A DNA stretch of 64,000 nt from CAVVYA01 sp963752345 (GCA_963752345.1 CAVVYA010000015.1:1-64000), one strand, 5' to 3'. Counted from the stretch's first letter, positions 19,672-29,275 are shown. The notes: a model not told the origin generated them from the sequence alone. Numbers and translations are program-made.

Positions 19672-20424
19672 ATGATTACCCCGCGCATCATCCCCAGCCT
19701 GCTCCTCAGCCATGGCCGCCTGGTCAAGGGCGTGCGTTTCGCCGACTATAGGGATGCCGGCCGGCCGGAGACGACGGCCCGTGCCCACAATGCCCAGGGT
19801 GCGGACGAAATTCTGCTGCTCGACATCGACGCTTCCAAGGGCGAGGGACCCGATCTCGCGACGATTTGCCAAGTCGCCGTGGAGTGTTTCATGCCACTGA
19901 CGGTAGGCGGCGGCATCCGTTCGCTCGATGTCGCTCATCGAGTCATGGAATTGGGCGCCGACAAGCTCTGCCTCACGACGGCGGCGCTCGCCAACCCCTC
20001 GCTCATCGAGCAGCTAGCCCATCTGTACGGGGCCCAGGCGGTAATGCTGGGTGTCGATATTTGCGCGTCGGGCGGCGGATGGCGGCTATTCGACCATCGC
20101 ACCGGTAAGGCGCTGGCTGCCCCCGACCCGTTTGCCTGGATCGATGAAGCGCTCGCGCGCGGCGCCGGCGAAATTCGGCTCATGGCGGTAGACCGGGAGG
20201 GCAGTCGCGAAGGGTTCGACCTCGACCTCTTCGCTCGTGTCAGAGCGCGGGTCAATGTGCCTGTGATACTGGAGGGTGGGGCAGGTTCCTTCGACCATAT
20301 TGCCGAGGCGCTGCGGGCGGGTGCTTCGGGCGTGGGGCTCGGCACCAGTCTGATCTTTTCCGACGCCAATATTGTGAAGATAAAACGCTATCTGGCCAAC
20401 AATGGACTCGATCTGCGGCTTTAA
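19672..20424 (+). CDS. hisF: HisF-type cyclase subunit, glycan-locus paralogue
   Basis: A TIM barrel of 250 residues beginning MITPRIIPSLLLSHGRLVKG, with ILLLDIDASKGE, LTVGGGIRSL and LEGGAGSFDHIAEALRAGAS. True HisF reads IPCLDV at the start and VVASGG in the later loop. The different IPSLLL/LLDID and LEGGAG versions are those of the paralogues that channel ammonia to a sugar amidotransferase. Five bases separate it from hisH, so the two are cotranscribed. Confidence 0.85.
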   Translation: MITPRIIPSLLLSHGRLVKGVRFADYRDAGRPETTARAHNAQGADEILLLDIDASKGEGPDLATICQVAVECFMPLTVGGGIRSLDVAHRVMELGADKLCLTTAALANPSLIEQLAHLYGAQAVMLGVDICASGGGWRLFDHRTGKALAAPDPFAWIDEALARGAGEIRLMAVDREGSREGFDLDLFARVRARVNVPVILEGGAGSFDHIAEALRAGASGVGLGTSLIFSDANIVKIKRYLANNGLDLRL

Positions 20425-20505
20425 AGCGGCCCAACATCCGGTCGACAATGAAGCCATTTGCTGTTTCAATCCGCCGCGGTATCGGCCCTTTCAGAAGATT
20501 GAGAG

Positions 20506-21088
20506 ATGAGTGTGATCGAGTCCAACAACGACTATCGGACGGCGCGAAATCTTCCTGCGGCCATTGCGCGAAGACGATATCGACGAGCGCTATGTAGGAT
20601 GGTTCGCGGACAATATCGTGACCCAATTCCTCGAAGCACGTGACCTGAGCGTGCAGGACTGCCGTAAGTTTTGGAGAGACGGGATCCAATCTGGCGAGCA
20701 CTTCATGTATGCGATCTGCCTCAACGGCGAGGACCGGGCGCTTGGCACGGTCAAGATTGGCCCAATCAATCTCAAGCACAGAACATCCGACCTGGTCACG
20801 CTGATCGGCGAGCGCTCGATGTGGGGTAAGGGCATCGCGAGCGAAGCCATCACTCTCGGCTCCCGCATCGCGTTCGAGGTTTATGGCATTCGCAAGCTGT
20901 GGGGCAGTATTTATGCCGACAATATTGGCTCGATTAAAGCTTATACGCGGGGTGGATGGGTGATTGAAGCGCGCATGAAAGGCCAGTTTTTGCGCGAGGG
21001 ACAACCCATGGATGAGATCATCGTCTCCTGCTTCAACCCGGCCATTTTTCCCGATCGGCCATCCGGGATCGAAGCGCCGCCGCGTTGA
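20506..21088 (+). CDS. GNAT N-acetyltransferase (PseH candidate), frameshifted near start
   Basis: After MSVIESNNDYRTAR a shift near 20545 leads into IFLRPLREDDIDERYVGWF. The acetyl-CoA site follows as LIGERSMWGKGIASEAITLG, and the RimJ/RimL-like C-terminus is KLWGSIYADNIGSIKAYTRGGW. It is a good candidate for the PseH step, acetylation of the 4-amino group made by PseC. The next gene encodes a close relative, so assignment between the two is open. Confidence 0.78.
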
Positions 21089-21153
21089 GAGCAGGCGGAG
21101 TGTCCAGATTGGCTGTATATTCTGGCCGGTAGGTCCGGGCGGGCGAAATTGCT

Positions 21154-21702
21154 ATGATCCTGACGTCTCCTCTACAAACCGCTCACCTCTCTTTGTGCAC
21201 TTTGAATCCGGACATGGTCGACGACCGCTATGTGGGGTGGCTCAACGATCCAGACGTCAATCGCTATCTGGAGGTGCGGTTTGACCGCCAGGATCTCCCG
21301 AAGGTGCGGGATTTCGTGCGCAGCATGAACGAATCCGATTCGTCGTTGTTGCTCGGTATTTTCGCGATGGATCGGGGGCCGTTTGGTTGGCACATCGGCA
21401 ACATAAAGCTCGGCCCTATTCTATGGTCGCATGGTCGAGGCGAGATAGGATTGGTCGTCGGCGAGCGTTCCCAATGGGGCAAGGGCTATGCGACAGAGGC
21501 CATCCGAGCGGTGACCGAATATGCCCATGGTGAGTTGGGTCTCATCAAAGTGACCGCGGGACTCTATGCCGCCAATCAGGGCTCGGCAAAAGCCTTCCTT
21601 AAAGCGGGCTTTACCCAAGAAGCCGTGCTCAAGAGTCACTGGTCGTCCAGCGAAGGGCGTGATGACGGATTGATGTTTGCACATTTCGCCAAAGCGCCAT
21701 GA
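21154..21702 (+). CDS. GNAT N-acetyltransferase, paralogue of the preceding gene
   Basis: An intact protein of 182 residues: LQTAHLSLCTLNPDMVDDRY, VGWLNDPDVNRYLEVRF, and the CoA loop VGERSQWGKGYATEAIRAV. It shares the VGW, VGERS-WGKG and NxGSxKA patterns with its neighbour, suggesting duplication for acetylation of two amino positions. Its stop overlaps the next start (ATGA, 21699-21702). Confidence 0.82.
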   Translation: MILTSPLQTAHLSLCTLNPDMVDDRYVGWLNDPDVNRYLEVRFDRQDLPKVRDFVRSMNESDSSLLLGIFAMDRGPFGWHIGNIKLGPILWSHGRGEIGLVVGERSQWGKGYATEAIRAVTEYAHGELGLIKVTAGLYAANQGSAKAFLKAGFTQEAVLKSHWSSSEGRDDGLMFAHFAKAP

Positions 21703-24089
21703 AGGATCGCGTCCGGAAATTCGACGAGCTTCGCTCCATCGTACTGATTGGTGGCGGGGATCTGATGTTGCATGCGGCGCATACCTTCGGAGGTAGGCTG
21801 CAATGTTCCATCATTCTGGCGCCACGCCATGCGGATGAAATCCTGCCGATCAGCGGCCGCGTGACGCGACAGGCCTTTGCCGAGGCGAACATACCCTGCA
21901 GGGTCGTCGCAGATATGGATAGCGATAAATCGTGGCGGTCGCTTATCACGGACCGAGAACATACGCTCGCCCTGTGCTTTGGGCCGGCTTGGGTATTCTC
22001 CCCCCAGGTGATGCAGGCTTTTGGTCTCGGCATGCTGAACTTCAATGGCATTGCGGTGCCCCGCTACCTGGGCGGCGCGCACTACTCGTGGCAGATCATG
22101 AACGGCGACCTGTCCGGTGGTTGCATCCTGCAGGAGATCACCGGCGAACTGGACCGGGGCGATATCCTGCGCGCGCAGTATTTTCGGCTGCCGGATACGG
22201 TGAAGCTGCCGCTGGATTATTTTCACGCCAACTATAAGCATGGCGTGGCGTTCATCGATGAACTCGCCTTGGACATGCTGGCCGGTGCGACGTTTACGCG
22301 GCAATCTATCAGCGAGCTCGATTCCCGGCGCCTCTATTTTCCCCGGCTGCTCACCGACGAGAACGCCTTCATCGATTGGTCATGGGACGCCCTGGATGTG
22401 ATGCGTTTCTGCGACGCCTTTGACCGGCCCTATGCTGGTGCGGGAACGTTTCTCCGCGATCGCCTTGTCAGGCTGCGCGATGTTTCGCGTGCCGAGGAGT
22501 CGGGGACGTTTCATCCCTTCACCGCCGGTTTGATTGTGCGCCGGCATGACGATGCGGCCTATGTGGCGTGCCGGGGCGGCGTGTTGCGCCTTGGCGCAGT
22601 CGTCGATGGCAAGACCGGCGAGAGCTGTCTCGGCGATCTGCGCGAGGGTATGCGCCTGCATACCAGCGCGGGTCGGCTTGAGCAGGCAAGGCTGTTTCGG
22701 CCCAAATTGGGCAGCGGCAAGAATGCACCCGCCGAGGTGGCGTCGGGGCGGCGCGACGGGAGGACCAGTGCGATGATCACGGTCATCGATCGAAAGATCA
22801 CCGACGTCGTCCGCCGATTGTTCCCCTTCCACTATTCCGTAGTCGCGCGTGGCAATGACGACTCGCTACCGTTCTGGCTGGCGGAGCTGCCGTTTGACGT
22901 CCATGAGTTTCCATCCGGCACCGAGATCAATGGCTGGATTGCCGGCGATAAATGGTCGGTATCGAAAGCGGAAATCCGCAAGGACGGTAAACTGATTTAC
23001 GATGGGCTCACCTCACCATTGGGCGTCATCACCAATTCAGAAAGCTTTTCCGGTTCGGTGAGTCTGGACGAGCTCAAGAAGCACCTGTTCTATAGCGACC
23101 TCGATCCGGAGGCGATTGTCTATCACTGGTCGCTGCTGTATCGGCCGCTCGACAAGACGTGGGGCTTCAGCCTGCCCAAAAGCCTGTTTGATTCACTTGC
23201 CCCGGGCACCTATCAGGTCGAAATCGCAACCGCCCGGACGCCTGGAACACTCAAGGTCCTCGATTACCTGCTGCCGGGCCGGTCGCAGCGCACCATCCTC
23301 CTCAATGCTCACAACTGCCATCCGTTTCAGGCCAATGATGACCTGTCGGGTTGCGCGGTGGGAATTGAGGTGATGAAGCGGCTGGCGGCGATCCCGGAGC
23401 GCCGCTTTTCCTACCGGCTGATTATCGCACCAGAATTGATCGGCACCATGTTTTGGCTCAGCCATATCGACAACGGCGCAAAGCGATTAGAGGCTGCGAT
23501 TCTGCTCAAGGCGGTCGGCAATGCGGGCGCCTTGCGGCTACAGGACAGCTTCACCGGCAAGGCCAATGTGGATCGCGCGGCGCACCACGTCTTCCGTCAT
23601 AAATACGGCCGCTACGACAGCGGACCGTTCCGCACGATCTATGGCAATGACGAAACAGTGTTCGAAGCGCCGGGCTATGGCATTCCCACGGTATCCCTGA
23701 CCCGCATGCCATTCGATGAATATCATACCGACCGCGATACCCCGGAGCGTCTGTCCGAAGAGCATCTCCAGGATGCCGCCGATACGTCCTTGCAGATCTG
23801 TCTGGCACTGGAGCGCGACAAGCGCTTCGAACCTTTGTTCCAGGGGCTCGTCTCGCTCTCTCATCCACGCTACGACCTCTATCTGCCGGCCTTAGCGCCG
23901 GGCCTCGACAAAGGCGGCTATGATCCCGCCATGGCCGATTGGAACCTGCTGATGAATTGTTTGCCGCGCTATCTAGCGGATGGCTGGTCACTCCTGCAGA
24001 TCGCGGAGCGCCACAATTTGCCTATCGGACCACTGCACGACTACCTGATGCGTTGGGTCAGTAAGGGCCTCGTCAAAGAACTCGATTAG
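21699..24089 (+). CDS. Formyltransferase-like domain joined to a DUF4910 metallopeptidase-like domain
   Basis: The frame is open for 796 residues. Residues 1-340 resemble formyltransferases: MLNFNGIAVPRYLGGAHYSW, then LDRGDILRAQYF, and a C-terminal barrel-like part. The catalytic His of the usual N-x-H motif is Asn here. Residues 359-796 form a DUF4910/M28-like aminopeptidase-type unit: ILLNAHNCHPFQANDDLSG, LIIAPELIGTMFWL and EYHTDRDTPE supply His, Asp, Glu and His metal ligands, and a winged helix ends it. A GGGAGG lies before the internal ATG at 22773, and an ATGA overlap exists in another frame, so this could be two genes merged by an indel. Possible role: exchange of N-acyl groups on a sugar. 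Confidence 0.72.
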   Translation: MKDRVRKFDELRSIVLIGGGDLMLHAAHTFGGRLQCSIILAPRHADEILPISGRVTRQAFAEANIPCRVVADMDSDKSWRSLITDREHTLALCFGPAWVFSPQVMQAFGLGMLNFNGIAVPRYLGGAHYSWQIMNGDLSGGCILQEITGELDRGDILRAQYFRLPDTVKLPLDYFHANYKHGVAFIDELALDMLAGATFTRQSISELDSRRLYFPRLLTDENAFIDWSWDALDVMRFCDAFDRPYAGAGTFLRDRLVRLRDVSRAEESGTFHPFTAGLIVRRHDDAAYVACRGGVLRLGAVVDGKTGESCLGDLREGMRLHTSAGRLEQARLFRPKLGSGKNAPAEVASGRRDGRTSAMITVIDRKITDVVRRLFPFHYSVVARGNDDSLPFWLAELPFDVHEFPSGTEINGWIAGDKWSVSKAEIRKDGKLIYDGLTSPLGVITNSESFSGSVSLDELKKHLFYSDLDPEAIVYHWSLLYRPLDKTWGFSLPKSLFDSLAPGTYQVEIATARTPGTLKVLDYLLPGRSQRTILLNAHNCHPFQANDDLSGCAVGIEVMKRLAAIPERRFSYRLIIAPELIGTMFWLSHIDNGAKRLEAAILLKAVGNAGALRLQDSFTGKANVDRAAHHVFRHKYGRYDSGPFRTIYGNDETVFEAPGYGIPTVSLTRMPFDEYHTDRDTPERLSEEHLQDAADTSLQICLALERDKRFEPLFQGLVSLSHPRYDLYLPALAPGLDKGGYDPAMADWNLLMNCLPRYLADGWSLLQIAERHNLPIGPLHDYLMRWVSKGLVKELD

Positions 24090-24105
24090 GTCAGGCCGCA
24101 ATAGC

Positions 24106-25884
24106 ATGATCGCACCCCTTCTCGACCTCGTCTCCGTGATGTCGCCGCGCGAACGGCGCCGCCTGTGGATCATCATGGCGGGCGTGGCGGTTGCCGCATT
24201 GATCGACGTGCTGGGGGTCGCCTCGGTCATGCCGTTTCTTGCCCTGGTGGCCGATCCGGCTGCGGCGGACCGGATACCGGCGCTTGCCACCATCCGCACA
24301 TGGTTGGGCGTCGCCGACGGACGCCAGTTCACGCTGATCATGGGCCTCGCCGCGCTTTGCATCATCCTGGTCAACAGCGGCTTGAACGCGGTGCTGACCT
24401 GGGCACAACTGCTGTTCAGCAACCTGGTCGGCTTTACCCTGTCGCGCCGGCTGCTCGGGCGTTATCTCGCGCGTGACCGGCTGTTCTTTGCTCATCGCAA
24501 CAGCGCCGAGCTGAGCAAGAATATCCTGAACGAAGTCGATCGGGTCATCGGCGGCGTGCTCTCGCCGAGCCTCATCCTGGTGTCGCGCGCCTTCGCCGCA
24601 ACCGCCATTGTGATATTGCTGCTCATTATCGAGCCGTGGTTGGCCGTGCTCCTCGCGGTTGGCTTCGGCGGCATCTATGTGCTGATCTACCTGTTCATGC
24701 GCAAACGCTTGAACCGTCTCGGACAGACGGCGTTGCGCGGCAACGAACAGCGGTTTCAAGTCGTGGCGGAGTCGTTCGCTACGCTCGATGAACTGAAGCT
24801 TTATGGCCGCGTGGCCGATTTCGCCCGACGCTACGATGCGCCGGGCCGCGCCTTCGCCAGGGCAAACGCCCTGAGCATGGTAATCAGTCAGACGCCACGT
24901 TTTGTGCTCGAGCCATTGGCGTTCGGCAGCATTGTCGTGATCGTGCTCTTCGCCCTGTGGGGCGGTGGCGATATCGCCGCCGTGCTGCCGGTGGCCGGCC
25001 TTTTCGCCTATGCCGGCTACCGGCTCATGCCGGCGTTTCAGAACATCTTCGTGGCCATTTCCAGCATACGGTTCTACCGACCGACGGTGCGCATCGTGGT
25101 CGATGCCGTGAGTGGCGAGAGTGAGCCCACGCTGCGGGATGATCGCACGAGCGCGCCGATACCCTTCTCCCGCGCCATCGAACTGCGCGACCTTTCCATC
25201 ACATTGAGCGACAGCGGCCGCGCCACGCTGCGGTCGATCAGCCTCGACATCCAGGCCCATACAATCGTCGGCCTGGTCGGAAAGACAGGGTGCGGCAAAT
25301 CGACCCTGGTCGGCGTGATCACCGGCCTGCTGCGGCCGACCAGCGGCACGGTCAGCATCGATGGACGATTGTTGGACGAGGAAAGCCTTCCGGGGTGGCA
25401 GCGCCACATCGGCTATGTCCCGCAGGAGATCGTTCTGACGGACGATACCGTCCGCGCCAATATCGCGCTTGGCGTTCCCGAGGAAAAAATCGACAATCGC
25501 GCAGTAGAACGGGCGGCGCGCGTTGCCGGGATCCATGCCTTCATCGAAGAGGAACTGCCGGGCGGTTATAATGGCCGCGTCGGCGAGCGTGGCGCGCGCA
25601 TCAGCGGCGGTCAGCGTCAGCGTATTGGTATCGCCCGCGCGCTCTATCACGATCCCGACGTCATCGTATTCGACGAGGCGACGAGCGCGCTCGACAATGA
25701 GACCGAACAGGCTGTGATAAAGGCCATCGAAGAGCTAGCCGGCACGCGGACGATCATCATGATTGCCCATCGCCTGACCACCTTGCGCAACGCTGACGTG
25801 ATCCACCTCATGGATGAAGGCCGGGTGATCGCGTCTGGCCGCCTCGCCGACATCGCGTCACGTCTGGGAGATGCGGTGGCGTGA
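24106..25884 (+). CDS. PglK-type ABC transporter, lipid-linked glycan flippase
   Basis: A protein of 592 residues with an N-terminal six-helix membrane domain (VLGVASVMPFLALVADP starts it) fused to an ATPase. Walker A is GLVGKTGCGKSTLVGVI, the Q loop GYVPQEIVLTDDT, the signature RISGGQRQRIGIARAL, Walker B VIVFDEATSALDNE and the H loop MIAHRLTTLRNAD. By family it should flip the lipid-linked oligosaccharide across the inner membrane. Unbroken, with GTGA overlap to the next gene. Confidence 0.87.
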   Translation: MIAPLLDLVSVMSPRERRRLWIIMAGVAVAALIDVLGVASVMPFLALVADPAAADRIPALATIRTWLGVADGRQFTLIMGLAALCIILVNSGLNAVLTWAQLLFSNLVGFTLSRRLLGRYLARDRLFFAHRNSAELSKNILNEVDRVIGGVLSPSLILVSRAFAATAIVILLLIIEPWLAVLLAVGFGGIYVLIYLFMRKRLNRLGQTALRGNEQRFQVVAESFATLDELKLYGRVADFARRYDAPGRAFARANALSMVISQTPRFVLEPLAFGSIVVIVLFALWGGGDIAAVLPVAGLFAYAGYRLMPAFQNIFVAISSIRFYRPTVRIVVDAVSGESEPTLRDDRTSAPIPFSRAIELRDLSITLSDSGRATLRSISLDIQAHTIVGLVGKTGCGKSTLVGVITGLLRPTSGTVSIDGRLLDEESLPGWQRHIGYVPQEIVLTDDTVRANIALGVPEEKIDNRAVERAARVAGIHAFIEEELPGGYNGRVGERGARISGGQRQRIGIARALYHDPDVIVFDEATSALDNETEQAVIKAIEELAGTRTIIMIAHRLTTLRNADVIHLMDEGRVIASGRLADIASRLGDAVA

Positions 25885-27092
25885 ACAAGGTTCTTGCGGT
25901 CTCCTACTACCTGCCGCCGCTGCTTTATCCCCAATCGATCCAGATCGGACGGCTTATCGACGGGCTGAAACGGCAATTCGACATGGTCCTGGTGACTGCC
26001 GATCAGCGCGGCGGTCCGCGCGACGAATCCCTGGCGCCCGGCCTGTTCCACGGCGTGGCCGATGTCATTCGCATTCCCCGCAGCGACAACCTTTATCTCA
26101 ACTACGTCAGGAATGCCTGGTTGCCATTGCTCTACCAGCGTCCGGACGTCTATCGGTCATGGATGAGAACGGCGTTTCGCGCCATCGAGCAGGCGGCCAG
26201 CCGGCACCGCTTCGACGCAGTCGTAACCTTTTCATTCCCGGCCAGCACCAATTTGTTGGGTGCCTGGCTCAAGGACCGGCTCGGGGTCCGCTGGATCAGC
26301 CACAACAGCGACCCGTGGGCCGACAATCCGCTGTCGCGGATCAGTCGCTGGACCAAGACATCGCATCGTCGTTTGGAACGCGACAGCTTCGCCAAGGCGG
26401 ACGCGCTATTGTTTCCGTCCGACGAAATGTCCGCGATGTATCGTGAGCGTTACCCGTCGCTCGCCGGCCGCGTGCACACGCTCAATCACTCGTTCGACCC
26501 TGCGGCTTATCCGGCCGCGACCCCGAGACCCAGCGGCATCGATCGGCCGCGCACGCTGCGCTACATCGGCACGTTCTACGGCAGCCGCACGCCGGAACCC
26601 TTATATCGCGCGCTCGCCTTATTGAACCCCGAGGACCGCGCCCGGCTGAGAATCGAAATCATCGGCGGCGGCCGCAGCGCCTGGAGCCTGCGGGAGCGCT
26701 ATGGTCTGACCGATTCAGTCGTCATCCAGCCAAGCGTCTCCTATCGGGAGAGTCTGCGTCTCATGGCGGACAGCGATGTGTTGCTCGTGATCGACGCGCC
26801 GAGCGCCGACGCCAGCGTTTTCTTTCCGTCGAAGCTCGCCGACTACATCGGCGCCAAGCGTTCCATTTTGGGCATCTCCCCGCCAGGAACAACGCGACGG
26901 ATCCTGGGCGACCTCGGCCAGCCCTGTCACCAGCCGGGAGATACCCAAGCCATCGCCGAATCCTTGCGTGCCATCGCCCATAAGCCGCCATTGGACGACC
27001 CCGATTTCTCCGAACAGGAGTTGGCGCCCTATGCGCTGGACAGGAATGTTCAACGACTGGCGGAGATCATCGCGATGAGTCCAACCCCATGA
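25881..27092 (+). CDS. GT-B glycosyltransferase (GT4-like)
   Basis: A protein of 403 residues. The N-terminus YLPPLLYPQSIQIGRLI is the acceptor-side Rossmann start of GT4-like enzymes, WISHNSDPWADNPLS lies near the domain interface, and RYIGTFYGSRTPEPL plus FFPSKLADYIGAKRSILG form the nucleotide-sugar side with the E/K-type loop. Overlaps both neighbours by four bases. Donor and acceptor cannot be read. Confidence 0.82.
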   Translation: MNKVLAVSYYLPPLLYPQSIQIGRLIDGLKRQFDMVLVTADQRGGPRDESLAPGLFHGVADVIRIPRSDNLYLNYVRNAWLPLLYQRPDVYRSWMRTAFRAIEQAASRHRFDAVVTFSFPASTNLLGAWLKDRLGVRWISHNSDPWADNPLSRISRWTKTSHRRLERDSFAKADALLFPSDEMSAMYRERYPSLAGRVHTLNHSFDPAAYPAATPRPSGIDRPRTLRYIGTFYGSRTPEPLYRALALLNPEDRARLRIEIIGGGRSAWSLRERYGLTDSVVIQPSVSYRESLRLMADSDVLLVIDAPSADASVFFPSKLADYIGAKRSILGISPPGTTRRILGDLGQPCHQPGDTQAIAESLRAIAHKPPLDDPDFSEQELAPYALDRNVQRLAEIIAMSPTP

Positions 27093-28241
27093 GGCTGTGG
27101 CAGCGCTTGGCGACGGGGGCCAAGGCTCTGCCGCTGCTCGCGACCGTGCGGCGCGGCCAGGGCCAGACCGCTAGCGATGCGACGCATCTGCGCGCGGCGG
27201 TCGGTTGGCTGCTGCAAGCGCAGCGCGCGGCTGGCCAGAGTGCCGACCGCGGCGGCTATGCCCATTCCTTCCACCTGGCGCGCGGCTGGCAGCCGGCCTA
27301 TCCCGAGACCACCGGCTATATCATCCCCTCCTTGCATCGCGCCGCCGCATTTTTCCGTGACGATCCTTCCTTGGTGGACAGCCTGCGCGCGTCGATCGCG
27401 CAGGCGGTGACCTGGCTCAAGGGCGTTCAGCGGCCCGACGGCGCGATTCCCGATCTTGCTGGCGCGCCGCAGGTCTTCGACACCGGCCAAGTTCTCATCG
27501 GGTTCAACTACCTGGCCGAAACAGGCGCCGGATCTGGCGGACATGGATGCGCTGCGCCAGGCCGCGCGTTGGCTGGTCTCCGTGCAGGAGCGGGACGGGT
27601 CTTTCGTGCGCCATGCCTACAATGGCATTCCGCATAGCTACTATTCCCGCGTTGGCGCAAGTCTGATCACGGCCGGCAGAATCACCGGCGACAAGGCGAT
27701 TGTGGATGCCGGCCTCGCCAATCTTGCCTGGACGCTTCGCCAGCAGCAGACCAGCGGATTTTTCAACCACCTTTCGTTCGACCGGGAGCCGCCGTTTCTT
27801 CACACGATGATCTATGTGGTCGAAGGTTTGCTCGCCGGTTATGGCGAAACCGGGGACGATCGTTATCTCGCGTCGGTTCTGCGGTTCTGCGAGAAGCTGC
27901 GAGCGACCGCGGGCGGCGCGCTGCCGTGTTCGCAATACCATCCGAACTTCGAGCCGGCCAACCGCGAGCGTTGTCTGACGGGCTTGGCGCAGTGGGCAGG
28001 CGTCGCCTTCCAATTGGATCAGGCAAAGCCAGGCCATGAGTGGCAGGCGGTTGGCGCAAAAAGCCTCGACTTTGTGAAAAGCCAACAGATATTATGCCGC
28101 GACGCACGACTCAATGGCGGTTTACCGGGTAGCGCCCCCGTTCTCGGCCGTTATATGCGCGCTGCCATCCCCAATTGGGGTGTGAAATTCCTCATCGATG
28201 CGCTGCTCGGCGCCGTCGCCTTCCGGTCAAGTTCTCCATGA
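27089..28241 (+). CDS. Alpha/alpha-toroid protein of unknown function, frameshifted
   Basis: Repeated helical hairpins with aromatic-Gly turns (GGYAHSFHLARGWQPAYPET, QRPDGAIPD, QERDGSFVRHAYNGIPHSYY, FFNHLSFDREPPFLHTMIY) indicate an (alpha/alpha) barrel like those of glycoside hydrolases, lyases or terpene cyclases. One shift near 27530 splits it. About 384 residues after repair. No catalytic set is certain. In this operon it may act on, or sense, the glycan. The stop overlaps the next start by ATGA. Confidence 0.65.
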
Positions 28242-29275
28242 CAACGACTGATCTTTTCATAAACGCTTTTACGCGTCTCGCCATGGACGGTGTTTCGCTG
28301 GGTGAAATGCAGGTCGCCAACCCGCGCCTCACCTATTCCCTGGACGATAGGAACAGCGCGCGAGCAGAGATCGATATCCGCGTTTCGGTCGTTCGCGATC
28401 AGCCGCTTGCACGCGAGGTCTTCCAGTCTCCCATGACGGGCTATTTCGAGAAGCGCGGGGCGTTCTATTACCGAAACTGCAATATCGCCAATGCCGTCGA
28501 TAAGCCTGAGGTGTTTTACAAAGGCCGCTTGCCGAATTCGTTTCTCGCCATGCAGATCGATAGCTTCGATCCGGTCCATGTCGTCATCCGTGCGACGAAG
28601 CCGTTCATTTACGAAAGCCGCAGCCGTCTGACGCGCATTTCCAGCATCGACAACGCGGTCAATAATATCGCGTTGGCTTGCTCGGTTCATCGCGGATACC
28701 TGCCATTTCATGGCGCGGCGGTTGAAGTGCCGATGAATGGCGAGCGGCGCAGCCTGCTCTTCATGGGGCTGCCGAACACCGGCAAGACCAGCACGTCCGT
28801 GGCGCTGCGCAAGATCACGAACGGTGAATACCTGGCCGAAGACATTTGCTTCGTGCAGGAAGGAAGCCTGAAGGTATTGGGTGGACCCTTCACGCTCGAC
28901 GAGACAAAGCTTCAGAATTACGATGAATTGCGCGCGGTGAAGTACCGCGGTGCGCCGCTGGGCGCCATTATCATGCTGCAGCGGACCTTCGGGCCCTCTT
29001 CGAGCGGTTTGATCGCGCCAGGAGACCCGGTCGTCGAGGATTTCCTGATCGATATGAACCGCTACGAGTTCGAATGGAACCACGATAACTTCGTGCGGCA
29101 CCTCATGCTGGGAGGAGCGTCGCAGGGATTTTCAATCTCGGCAATTACCAAGCGGTATTTCGCGGGCTTGCGGAGGGTGGCCGAGCAAGTGCCGGTTATC
29201 CGGCTCTCCGGCGAGGACCCGACGCGATGGGCGGATCTTCTGGTCGATCAAATGAAGATGCTGGCTAGGATCTGA
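28238..29275 (+). CDS. HPr-kinase-like P-loop protein
   Basis: A protein of 345 residues. YLPFHGAAVEVP followed by LFMGLPNTGKTSTSVALRK (Walker A near residue 177) and EYLAEDICFVQEG match the HPr Ser kinase C-terminal fold, in which a His before the P-loop is typical. The N-terminal 150 residues are not the DRTGG domain of genuine HPrK, so it is a divergent small-molecule or protein kinase. It is the last gene of the plus-strand locus, and its final 28 bases overlap the end of the convergent dioxygenase gene. Confidence 0.68.
   Translation: MTTTDLFINAFTRLAMDGVSLGEMQVANPRLTYSLDDRNSARAEIDIRVSVVRDQPLAREVFQSPMTGYFEKRGAFYYRNCNIANAVDKPEVFYKGRLPNSFLAMQIDSFDPVHVVIRATKPFIYESRSRLTRISSIDNAVNNIALACSVHRGYLPFHGAAVEVPMNGERRSLLFMGLPNTGKTSTSVALRKITNGEYLAEDICFVQEGSLKVLGGPFTLDETKLQNYDELRAVKYRGAPLGAIIMLQRTFGPSSSGLIAPGDPVVEDFLIDMNRYEFEWNHDNFVRHLMLGGASQGFSISAITKRYFAGLRRVAEQVPVIRLSGEDPTRWADLLVDQMKMLARI

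Noticed and set aside
19040..20424. Histidine biosynthesis operon
   Set aside because: Only hisH/hisF-like genes are present, next to a sugar amidotransferase, and HisF differs in key loops.
24091..25650. 519-residue minus-strand frame
   Set aside because: Antisense to the ABC flippase whose Walker and signature motifs are intact.
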